Below are positions 33,333 through 41,420 of a stretch of 64,000 bases of DNA, piece after piece (the first letter of the stretch is position 1; each line of letters begins with the position of its first letter). A program made the position numbers and the translations under genes. This DNA is from Pontiella desulfatans (GTDB lineage Bacteria > Verrucomicrobiota > Kiritimatiellia > Kiritimatiellales > Pontiellaceae), in contig NZ_CAAHFG010000002.1 of NCBI RefSeq assembly GCF_900890425.1, forward strand, positions 248,001-312,000, given 5' to 3'. The notes below the pieces were generated by a model. The model was not told the origin of the DNA. It did not search any database and worked only from the letters and a program-made list of their open reading frames with translations.

Positions 33333-34385
33333 ATGATGAACTGTTCGATGTTTTCCTATTTGTGTATAGCGGTGGTTGCAACCATGAGCTGCCGGGCCGA
33401 ACTGGGCTGGACCCGGATTGGCGGGGGACGCTGGAATGATTTTGCGGGGTGGGATGCAAAACAGGTTCCGTCGGCTGTTGACAGCGTTTTTCACACGCGA
33501 TGCGGAGGAGAGCTGGTTGTTGACGCGCCGGCCTCTATGCATGATTTAAGTATTTCTCACAATGATACCGCGGTGCTTCGTGTTGTCGAAGGCGGACACC
33601 TCTCTGCGGCCGGTACTGTGGAGGTAGGAAATGCCGGGGTTAACGGTGTCGGCAGGTTGCAGGTTGACGGTGGTGACCTTCGGATCAGTGGGGACCTTGA
33701 AGTCGCTAAATTCGGGAATGCGCGTCAGGGATTTGGTGTTCTGAACTCCGGTCGTGTTACGGTTGCGGGAAAGACGTACCTGGGGAGCTGCAATCGGGCA
33801 CCGGGGACGGTCTCGATTAATGGCGGAACCTGGGTACAGGAAGGGGGGACATTCAATGTTGCCCGGGTCGGGGACGGTACGCTCAATATGAATGGCGGAA
33901 CACTGCATATTTCCAGCCCGGAAAGGAATCCGCTTCGTATCGGTAGCTATGCAACCGGAAACGCGATCATTAATCTCAACGCTGGGGAAATATATACCCC
34001 GGGCGTGATGATGAATATTGGGGATAGCGAAGATGAAGGTGTTTCCACGATAAACCTTAACGGTGGATTGCTTCAAATTGAGGGAGATTCTGAGGCATTG
34101 CGTATGGGGGATAAGGCTCAGATTATGTTTGGTGCGGGGGTTCTTCGTTGGAAGGGAGACCGTATTCAGGAGTTAACTGTTCTAATTGAAGAGGGGCGCG
34201 TCAGCTGGCCCGCAGGCGGGGCGTCAAAACAGCCGGAATGCTGGGATGCAAGCTGGCTCAATGCGGATGGTACTGCGTTGCTCTATGTAGATTTCAACAC
34301 GGTCAATGCCGGTTACACAACCGTCTGGGCCTGTGCGGTTCTTCCGCCGGAAACGCTCGGTTTGATTATTGCTTCAGTGGATTAA
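33333..34385 (+). CDS. Secreted beta-strand-repeat protein with degenerate PEP-CTERM end
   Basis: ATG at 33333 follows AAGGAGG. The protein of 350 residues has a signal region (MFSYLCIAVVATMSCRAELG) and short Gly/Asn-rich beta-repeats (GRLQVDGGDLRISGDLEVA, GTVSINGGTW, GTLNMNGGTLHI, TINLNGGLLQI) like autotransporter-associated or PEP-CTERM passenger repeats. It ends AVLPPETLGLIIASVD: a PEP-like motif and a few hydrophobic residues but no Arg cluster. The related next gene has a full PEP-CTERM, so this copy has probably lost its sorting signal. Role: surface or matrix protein, inferred. Confidence 0.7.
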   Translation: MMNCSMFSYLCIAVVATMSCRAELGWTRIGGGRWNDFAGWDAKQVPSAVDSVFHTRCGGELVVDAPASMHDLSISHNDTAVLRVVEGGHLSAAGTVEVGNAGVNGVGRLQVDGGDLRISGDLEVAKFGNARQGFGVLNSGRVTVAGKTYLGSCNRAPGTVSINGGTWVQEGGTFNVARVGDGTLNMNGGTLHISSPERNPLRIGSYATGNAIINLNAGEIYTPGVMMNIGDSEDEGVSTINLNGGLLQIEGDSEALRMGDKAQIMFGAGVLRWKGDRIQELTVLIEEGRVSWPAGGASKQPECWDASWLNADGTALLYVDFNTVNAGYTTVWACAVLPPETLGLIIASVD

Positions 34386-34472
34386 TTTGCATTCAAAAAG
34401 GCCGTGAATTAAGGGAGTTTTCTTTGATCTGCTCGCGGAATGTCGTTTAAGTGAATTATTTTTTCATCGATT

Positions 34473-34500
34473 TGTTTAGATTCTTCATTCTGTGTCGTTT
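34473..34500 (+). promoter_or_regulatory. ECF-type promoter (TGTTTAG-N16-CGTTT)
   Basis: An exact site, 54 bp before the PEP-CTERM protein. A possible weaker copy (GTTTAAG-N16-CGA) lies immediately upstream, at about 34445-34471. Confidence 0.75.
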
Positions 34501-34554
34501 GGATACTTAGATACGTTTTTTAATGCTGAAGCCAAATAAGATAAAAAGGGAACC

Positions 34555-35625
34555 ATGATAACAAACCGTGTGTATAAGGGTGTGGGTGCCGTGTTGCTTG
34601 CAGTATGTATGAGTGCTACTGCTCAGATGTCCTTTGATGATGCCGAGGGGGACCATTTGTGGACTAATTCGGCCAACTGGAATACCGCTATTCCCGGTTC
34701 GACCGATGATGCGGTTCAAACTGCTACTGACGGCACCACGCTGATCCTGGATTCAACGGCAAGCGTTGCGACGTTCAATAACGGAAACAACAGTACCAGC
34801 ACCTTTAACATTGTAAGCGGAGGCAATCTGACCACCAGTGGTCGATTCGATATCGGCAACTCCGGGAGTGCGGGGGTTCTTAATGTGGATGGAGGATCAC
34901 TGAGCGCAGGAGGCGATTTGCAGCTCGGCCGGTATGGATCCCGGACGGGTTTAGTTAATCTTAACTCCGGCAGCATCACGGCCAATGGGCAGACTCAGCT
35001 TGGCGGGTGGAACTCGGGGATCGGTCAACTGACAATTAACGGGGGAATCTACACCGCTAATGACAGATTCAGGGTCGGAGTCACTGGAGCCGGAATGTTG
35101 ACCATGAACGGCGGAACGCTGAACATGACGGGAACATGGGGCACGGGAAATATGGAGATCGGTAATGGTGCGGGTGACGGGTTGCTCGTTCTGAATGGAG
35201 GAACGATCTCTGTCAATATGCTGACCATGGACAGCGATGGGGCCGGGAGCGCCCGTCTGGAGGTCAATGGTGGTTTGCTGGATATTCAGAACCAATGGGG
35301 CGAAAGTTTTAACATTGCCAACGGCGATGCTGAATTTTTTGTTGGAGAGGGCATTGTTACGCGGGCCGGTAATACCATCAGCGGATTCACCAATGCAGTC
35401 GAAAACGGATATATCACGTGGGACAGTGCAAGCACCACGATGCAGACTGAAAACTGGGATGTAAGCTACACGAACGGAACCGGCAGCATTCTTTTCGTCG
35501 ATTACAATGACGCAAATGCCGGAAAGACCACCATGTGGGCAGCCATTCCAGAACCGACCGCGTTGGGTTTGATTGGATTCGTAGGGGGCTCGCTTCTATG
35601 GATTCGTCGGATCTTTACACTGTAA
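34555..35625 (+). CDS. PEP-CTERM beta-strand-repeat surface protein
   Basis: This 356-residue protein has a signal peptide (GAVLLAVCMSATAQ), a domain opening DHLWTNSANWNTAIPGSTDD shared with its neighbours, repeated NGG beta-strands (GVLNVDGGSLSAG, GMLTMNGGTLNM, GLLVLNGGTISV), and a canonical C-terminal sorting signal: IPEPTALGLIGFVGGSLLWI followed by RRIF. In PEP-CTERM systems an exosortase recognises this signal; none is in the window. Binding or biofilm-matrix roles are possible. AAAAGGGAACC precedes ATG. Confidence 0.85.
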   Translation: MITNRVYKGVGAVLLAVCMSATAQMSFDDAEGDHLWTNSANWNTAIPGSTDDAVQTATDGTTLILDSTASVATFNNGNNSTSTFNIVSGGNLTTSGRFDIGNSGSAGVLNVDGGSLSAGGDLQLGRYGSRTGLVNLNSGSITANGQTQLGGWNSGIGQLTINGGIYTANDRFRVGVTGAGMLTMNGGTLNMTGTWGTGNMEIGNGAGDGLLVLNGGTISVNMLTMDSDGAGSARLEVNGGLLDIQNQWGESFNIANGDAEFFVGEGIVTRAGNTISGFTNAVENGYITWDSASTTMQTENWDVSYTNGTGSILFVDYNDANAGKTTMWAAIPEPTALGLIGFVGGSLLWIRRIFTL

Positions 35626-35647
35626 GCACCTTTGCAAGTAATCGTAA
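35620..35647 (+). promoter_or_regulatory. Weak ECF-type promoter candidate (TGTAAG-N16-CGTAA)
   Basis: Spacing to CGT is 16 from the AAG, but the -35 core departs from TTTAG. It overlaps the end of the upstream gene and lies about 115 bp before the ATG at 35764. Confidence 0.3.
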
Positions 35648-35763
35648 GCCAGCAAGTAGAGAAAGAACTTTTTCATGGAGTACTGACCGCAGGGAGCGGA
35701 ACAAGTAGAATGGAAAAGTTAATGGGAAAGTTAATGGAAAAGCGGAAAAACTAACGGAGGAAG

Positions 35764-38181
35764 ATGATGAAAAAGGCAATTCGGAATATTACATTGGCAG
35801 TGTCGGTAACTACACTGACCGCCTCAGCGGTGAATCAACGATGGGAGGGTACCGGTGGTGATGGTCTCTGGACGAATGCGGCGAACTGGAGTACGACCTC
35901 AGTTCCAGCCATTGGCGATAATACGGCCAACTGGACCGGTGATGCGATCACCATCGACACCGCGGCTTTTGCGGATCGATTCTGGGCACGTGGTGGACTG
36001 GGAAAAAATGTTCTTACCATCACAAACAACGGCATCCTGACGACGGCCGGCGATATCGCATTGAATGAATTTTCTAATAACGAGGTATACGCAGACCTGA
36101 TTATGGCCGGCGGAGCGGCAATCGTGTCCAACAATCTTTCGGTTGCCGGGCAGGATACTTCGCAAGGCGGCGGACGTGTCTTTTTAAACAGCGGCTCGGT
36201 CGAAGTCCTGAACAGTGTCAAGATCGGTACGGCTGGACAAGGAGTTGGTGTCGATGGCGAGGTGACGATCAATGACGGTACACTTAGCGTTCTGAACAGA
36301 ACACTTGTCGGCGGCGGGAACCTTGATACAGACGAAGGCACGCTGATCATCAATGGGGGGCAATATATCGAGGGTACTAACGGCAGCTCGTTTGCAATCG
36401 GCGTGGGTGCAGGCAGTGGTACGGTTGAGATCAACGGCGGTATGCTGGTCAATAACAATGCGCTGAAGATGGATGTGGATGCATCCAACGATGTCGGCAC
36501 GGCCACGATCAACTTGAATGGCGGTGAATGGTGGCAGCTCGGTTCGTCGGTGGATATGCAGGACGAATCACAGATCATTGTTGGAGAAGGCGTGATGCAT
36601 TGGGCCGGCGATCAACTGGCGGCCGTTACTGCATTGGTGACCAACGGATTCCTTACCCCGGCCGGGGGACCGACCAATATGCTGGCCGAAAGCTGGGACG
36701 CGAGCTGGACGAACTCCACGGTGGTAGATTACGGATACTGGTCGAATACATATACAAGAGTGCTTTTTGCGGATGTGGATGATGTAACCAACGGCTATAC
36801 CACCGTCTGGGCGCAGGACCTTACGCCACCGCCGCCGGGCCTGCCGGAGAGCGATGGCGTTGCCAATACGCATTCGTTCAATAACGGAGGCGGCGACCAG
36901 CTCTGGAGCACTGCCGGCAACTGGAACCCCGCTTCCGTACCGACCGGGGAAGACACAGCGAAGCAAATTGAGGGCGGCACGCTGATTGTGGCTTCCGAGG
37001 CTGAGGTTTTGGCTTTGCTCAACGGGCATAACAACACGTCCTTGCTCGCTGTAGTGACCGGCGGCAGCCTGACCGTGAGCAATAATGCGGAAATCGGAAA
37101 TGATGGCGGATCCGGGCTCGGCAAACTGGTGGTTGACGGTGGCGATGTGTCGGTATTGGGCGAGCTTTCGTTCGGCAAAAAGGGCACCGCCACCCGGCGC
37201 GGTGAACTCGAGTTGAATTCGGGTACGGTGAACGTCGGTGGAGCCACGCTGGTTGGCAATCAGGCGACAGGTACGGTAACCATCAACGGCGGCGTTTTCA
37301 ATCAACCCTACACCGTTTTCAAAGTTGCTGGAAGCGATGGAAGCGGAACCCTCAACGTCAATGGAGGGTCGCTTGAACTGCACACGGGAAACGACGTGTG
37401 GCAGCCGCTCCAGGTTGGAACGGGCGCAGGAGACGGTGTTGTAAATATGCGGGGCGGTTTGATCAGGACCCGCCATCTGGTGCTGGGCAATAACAATGCC
37501 GGTGCTGCGGAGGTCAACCTGTACGGCGGAACATTCGACCTCGCGCATGGCTGGACAGGAAGCCTGTTCATGCGGTCGGAAGGCAAGATTCATGTCGAGG
37601 GCGGAGTCTTCAAATGGAATGGCACCGATAAACTGCCCTACATAACCAACCTGGTGGCCCAGGGCCAAATGACGTGGGACAACGGCATGACCAACATGCT
37701 GTCTGAAAGCTGGGACCACAGTTGGACCAACGGCACGAGTATTCTCTACGCGGAAGCTGCGGGCGGCTACACCACCGTGTGGGCGTTTGATACCACTTCG
37801 GTGCCGGCAGGCTACGATGCGTTTGAGACTCTGTATGACCTGCAGGAAGGCGCCGAGGGCGATGACGATAAAGATGGCCTTTCCAATCTGGGTGAATATG
37901 CCATCAACGGCAATCCGACCAATGCGGCCGACACCGGCCAGATGGGTATGTCCAGCGACGGTTCGACGTTTGCTTATGTCCACGCCAAGCTGGCCGACGA
38001 CAGCAGTGTGACCTATCGGTTGATCGATACGACGGATCTGGTGAATGGATCGGTAACCACCAATGGATATGTGTCGCAGGTCAATGGACCGGTCGATGGC
38101 GACTATCTGACAGTCACCAACAACTATGACATGACTGGAAAGCCTGAACAGTTTATCGAGCTGGAGGTTGAGCAGCAGTAA
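35764..38181 (+). CDS. Duplicated beta-strand-repeat protein with shared C-terminal module
   Basis: This 805-residue secreted protein begins KKAIRNITLAVSVTTLTASA. It contains two copies of the ~300-residue beta-repeat domain of the two preceding genes (openings GDGLWTNAANWSTTSVPAIG and GDQLWSTAGNWNPASVPTGE; closings ESWDASWTNS and ESWDHSWTNG). It has no PEP-CTERM: it ends in a module with EGDDDKDGLSNLGEYAINGN and a final EQFIELEVEQQ, shared with the proteins at 3-2942, 41421-44477 and 60420-63182. It is a likely surface or cell-wall protein that uses a different anchoring or export route. GGAGGAAG precedes ATG. Confidence 0.75.
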   Translation: MMKKAIRNITLAVSVTTLTASAVNQRWEGTGGDGLWTNAANWSTTSVPAIGDNTANWTGDAITIDTAAFADRFWARGGLGKNVLTITNNGILTTAGDIALNEFSNNEVYADLIMAGGAAIVSNNLSVAGQDTSQGGGRVFLNSGSVEVLNSVKIGTAGQGVGVDGEVTINDGTLSVLNRTLVGGGNLDTDEGTLIINGGQYIEGTNGSSFAIGVGAGSGTVEINGGMLVNNNALKMDVDASNDVGTATINLNGGEWWQLGSSVDMQDESQIIVGEGVMHWAGDQLAAVTALVTNGFLTPAGGPTNMLAESWDASWTNSTVVDYGYWSNTYTRVLFADVDDVTNGYTTVWAQDLTPPPPGLPESDGVANTHSFNNGGGDQLWSTAGNWNPASVPTGEDTAKQIEGGTLIVASEAEVLALLNGHNNTSLLAVVTGGSLTVSNNAEIGNDGGSGLGKLVVDGGDVSVLGELSFGKKGTATRRGELELNSGTVNVGGATLVGNQATGTVTINGGVFNQPYTVFKVAGSDGSGTLNVNGGSLELHTGNDVWQPLQVGTGAGDGVVNMRGGLIRTRHLVLGNNNAGAAEVNLYGGTFDLAHGWTGSLFMRSEGKIHVEGGVFKWNGTDKLPYITNLVAQGQMTWDNGMTNMLSESWDHSWTNGTSILYAEAAGGYTTVWAFDTTSVPAGYDAFETLYDLQEGAEGDDDKDGLSNLGEYAINGNPTNAADTGQMGMSSDGSTFAYVHAKLADDSSVTYRLIDTTDLVNGSVTTNGYVSQVNGPVDGDYLTVTNNYDMTGKPEQFIELEVEQQ

Positions 38182-38203
38182 TTCCTCAGGCTTTTCAAAA
38201 TTG

Positions 38204-38227
38204 AAACCCGCCTCAGGGCGGGTTTTT
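38204..38227 (+). terminator. Rho-independent terminator
   Basis: AAACCCGCC-TCAG-GGCGGGTTT followed by further Ts, 22 bp after the stop of the beta-repeat gene. It separates that unit from the sulfatase operon that follows. Confidence 0.9.
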
Positions 38228-38286
38228 CTATATATTGGGTGTTTGCATTGATTTGAAGCGGCGAATTAATAAGGAACAACATTAGT

Positions 38287-39696
38287 ATGAATAAAGCATG
38301 GATGATCGCAGGCGCGGTTATGTTGGTGATGGGGGCAGGTTGCATTGCAAAACCTAATATTGTGCTGATCATGGCGGATGATGTCAGTTGGGAATGTTTC
38401 GGGGCCTATGGCGCAGAGGATTATGAGACGCCGAATATTGATGCGCTGGCTGCAAGCGGCATTCGGTTCAACCATTGTTATTCAACGCCGATCTGCACCC
38501 CTTCCCGTGTAAAGATCATGACCGGGCAGTACAATTTCCGGAACTACACCCACTTTGGTTATCTGAATCCGAACGATAAAACGTTCGGGCACTTGATGCA
38601 GGCCGCAGGCTATAAAACGGCGGTGGCCGGCAAGTGGCAGCTCAACGGGCTCTATCATAAGGCTGAGGGATGCACCGACGCTACGCGACCTCACAAGGCC
38701 GGCTTCGATGAATACTGCCTGTGGCAGGTGACGAAGGGGAAGGGCGCAAACAACGGCGGAGGCGAGCGTTTCTGGAGCCCGCCACTGGAGCACAACGGAA
38801 CGTTCCTGAGTGTGGAGGATAATACCGGGAAATATGGCCCGGATATTATGTCTGATTTTGTCTGCGATTTCATTGAACGAAATAAAGACGAATCCTTCTT
38901 TGTCTACTATCCCACCGTGCTGGTACACGATCCGTTTGTTCCGACGCCCGATACCATTGGAGATGCGCCCCGTACGCAGACCGCAAACCGGGAGCCGAAA
39001 GACAAAGCGGAAAAGAAAGCAAACTTTGTCGCGATGGTCAGCTATCTGGATAAGATTGTCGGGAAAATTGTTGCGAAGCTTGATGCGGTTGGACAGCTGG
39101 ATAATACGATTATTATGTTCACCGCCGATAATGGGACGCATCAGAAAATCACCTCGCACTGGAACGGGCAGCAGATTAAAGGCGGTAAAGCTACCACGAA
39201 AGATATGGGTACGCATGTGCCGTTTGTGGCCAGCTGGAAAGGGCATTCTGCCAAGGGCGCGGTGTTGGACGATTTGATTGATTTTACCGATTTCTACGCC
39301 ACGTTGGCTGAAGCCGCCGGCGTGTCACGGGGTGCGGATGATCCGATCGACGGGCGCAGCTTCCTGCCACAGCTTAAAGGCGAAAAGGGGAACCCCCGCG
39401 ACTGGGTATTGCTGCACTATCAACCCTACTGGGGAAAAATTAAGGGAACCCAGTATGTGCGCGATCAACGCTTCAAACTCTACCGGGATGGACGTTTTTA
39501 TGAGGTGCCGAACGATTTGAAGGAAAAATCCAACCTGAGTGTCGGGCAGGCCGGCGAGCGAGGGGAAACCGCACGGATCGAGCTGGGCCGGACACTGGAA
39601 ACGGCTCCCCCGGCTCCGCCGAAAGAAGGCGGAAGCAAGGCGAAGAACCGGCCCGTTTACCCGGACTGGAAGAATATGGTCGATCCCGGAGATTAA
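38287..39696 (+). CDS. S1 family formylglycine sulfatase, GKWQ variant
   Basis: This 469-residue sulfatase has a lipoprotein-like or signal N-terminus (MLVMGAGCIAKPN), metal-binding IVLIMADDVSWECFG, the maturation motif CTPSR with C70 (converted to formylglycine), and FTADNGTH. The usual GKWH sulfate-contacting segment reads AVAGKWQLNG, with Gln in place of His, which may alter specificity. The tail is basic and Pro-rich. It is the first gene of an operon with 39713, 41421 and 44498 (gaps of 16-28 bp). A sulfatase-maturing enzyme is needed and is not in the window. Confidence 0.88.
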   Translation: MNKAWMIAGAVMLVMGAGCIAKPNIVLIMADDVSWECFGAYGAEDYETPNIDALAASGIRFNHCYSTPICTPSRVKIMTGQYNFRNYTHFGYLNPNDKTFGHLMQAAGYKTAVAGKWQLNGLYHKAEGCTDATRPHKAGFDEYCLWQVTKGKGANNGGGERFWSPPLEHNGTFLSVEDNTGKYGPDIMSDFVCDFIERNKDESFFVYYPTVLVHDPFVPTPDTIGDAPRTQTANREPKDKAEKKANFVAMVSYLDKIVGKIVAKLDAVGQLDNTIIMFTADNGTHQKITSHWNGQQIKGGKATTKDMGTHVPFVASWKGHSAKGAVLDDLIDFTDFYATLAEAAGVSRGADDPIDGRSFLPQLKGEKGNPRDWVLLHYQPYWGKIKGTQYVRDQRFKLYRDGRFYEVPNDLKEKSNLSVGQAGERGETARIELGRTLETAPPAPPKEGGSKAKNRPVYPDWKNMVDPGD

Positions 39697-39712
39697 GACG
39701 TTGAGAAGAACG

Positions 39713-41392
39713 ATGGTACAAATGAACAGGCAGTTGGTTTTCGGGTTCCTGGTTGCGGTATTGCCGGTTAGCGGTGCGCTTGCAAAACAACCGAATATTA
39801 TTGTGATCCTGTCGGACGACATGGGCTATTCGGATATCGGATGCTATGGCGGCGAGATTGAAACACCGGTGCTGGACGGACTCGCAAAAAACGGACTGCG
39901 CTTTACCCGGTTTTATAATACGGGCCGGTGTTGTCCCACCCGGGCCTCGCTGTTGACGGGGCTGTATCCGCACCAGACCGGTCTCGGGGCGATGGTGCAG
40001 GATAAGGGATTGGACGGATACCGCGGGGATTTAAACAACCGCTGTGTGACCATTGCCGAGGTGCTCAAGCCTGCAGGTTATACCACCTATATGGCGGGCA
40101 AGTGGCATGTCACCAAGCATAAGAATCCCAAGGATGATGCAGACCGGTTCAATTGGCCGCTCCAGCGTGGATTTGACCGGTTCTATGGAATCATCAACGG
40201 GGCCTCCAGCCTGTGGGATCCCAATTCACTGGTGCGCGGCAACCAGCTGATCACCATCATGAACGACCCGGTCTACAAGCCGGAGGAGGACTATCACCTG
40301 ACCGATGCCATCAGCGATAATGCGGCCCTGTTCATTGATGAACATGATGAAACGAAGCCCTTCTTTATGTACGTGGCCTATACCGCCGCGCATTGGCCGA
40401 TGCATGCGCGTGAACGCGATATCGCAACATATCGCGGCCGCTACGATGAAGGGTATCATCCGGTTCGCGAGGCGCGGCTGGAAAAGATGAAGGCCCTTGG
40501 CGTAGTGGAACCGAATGCCCGGCTTTCTCCAACGGTTGGAAATTGGGATAAGGTTGAAAACAAGCGATGGGAATCGGCCTGCATGGAAGTGTATGCCGCG
40601 ATGGTCGATCAGATGGACCAGGGCATCGGGCGGATTGTTCAGAGTCTGGAAAAGAAGGGGCAGCTCGACCATACCTTGATCCTGTTTCTGCAGGATAATG
40701 GGGGGTCTGCGGAACCGTATGGACGTAATGAACCGTTCGTTCCGCGCGCGGAAAAGCCAACACTCAAGCCGATTCCGGACGATGTGATCCATTATTTCAG
40801 TTCCGAACCCAAACAGACGCGCGATGGCTGGCCCATCCTGAAGGGGCAGATCATGCCCGGGCCGGCGGATACGTATATCGGCTATGGCCGCAACTGGGCA
40901 AACGTCTCCAACACGCCGCACCGTGAATACAAACACTGGATGCATGAAGGCGGCATTTCCACTCCGCTCATTGCCCACTGGCCAAAAGGCATCCAGGCAA
41001 CGAATGAATTGCGCACCGAACCGGGCCACCTGATTGATCTGATGGCCACCTGCGTGGAGATTTCCGGTGCGAACTATCCGGCCCGCTACAAGGGGCAGGC
41101 TATTACCCCGATGGAGGGGCTGAGCCTGGTGCCCGTCTTTGAAGGCCGACCGCTCGATCGCGATACGCTCTATTGGGAGCATGAGGGCAAACGTGCCGTC
41201 CGCAAAGGTGACTGGAAGCTGGTCGCCAAGGGCCGGGGTGGAACGTGGGAACTTTACAATGTGGCCGATGACCGCAGCGAACTGAACAATCTGGCGGACG
41301 TACACCCGGAACGGGCTGAATCGATGGCCGCAATGTGGCAGGCCTATGCCGAGCGAACCCTTGTTCTTCCATCCCCGAGGAAAGAGCTGTAG
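39713..41392 (+). CDS. S1 family formylglycine sulfatase
   Basis: The start is ATG 39713 or 39722 (MNRQLVFGFLVAVLPVSGALA signal peptide). The protein of about 560 residues contains IIVILSDDMGYSDIGCYGGE, CCPTRASLLTG (C73), YMAGKWHVTKH and LFLQDNGGSAEPYG, all arylsulfatase A-like landmarks. It is closest within the window to the sulfatase at 49961-51568 (same CCPxRASLLTG and GYRG context), so these probably share substrate class. It is the second gene of the operon starting at 38287. Confidence 0.92.
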   Translation: MVQMNRQLVFGFLVAVLPVSGALAKQPNIIVILSDDMGYSDIGCYGGEIETPVLDGLAKNGLRFTRFYNTGRCCPTRASLLTGLYPHQTGLGAMVQDKGLDGYRGDLNNRCVTIAEVLKPAGYTTYMAGKWHVTKHKNPKDDADRFNWPLQRGFDRFYGIINGASSLWDPNSLVRGNQLITIMNDPVYKPEEDYHLTDAISDNAALFIDEHDETKPFFMYVAYTAAHWPMHARERDIATYRGRYDEGYHPVREARLEKMKALGVVEPNARLSPTVGNWDKVENKRWESACMEVYAAMVDQMDQGIGRIVQSLEKKGQLDHTLILFLQDNGGSAEPYGRNEPFVPRAEKPTLKPIPDDVIHYFSSEPKQTRDGWPILKGQIMPGPADTYIGYGRNWANVSNTPHREYKHWMHEGGISTPLIAHWPKGIQATNELRTEPGHLIDLMATCVEISGANYPARYKGQAITPMEGLSLVPVFEGRPLDRDTLYWEHEGKRAVRKGDWKLVAKGRGGTWELYNVADDRSELNNLADVHPERAESMAAMWQAYAERTLVLPSPRKEL

Positions 41393-41420
41393 GCCGCATA
41401 AAATGGGGTTGGTAAAGAAT

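Noticed and set aside
33876-35240. Repeated NGG-rich segments as a CRISPR array or DNA repeat
   Set aside because: The repetition is at protein level (beta-strand repeats) with diverged codons; there are no constant direct repeats with spacers.
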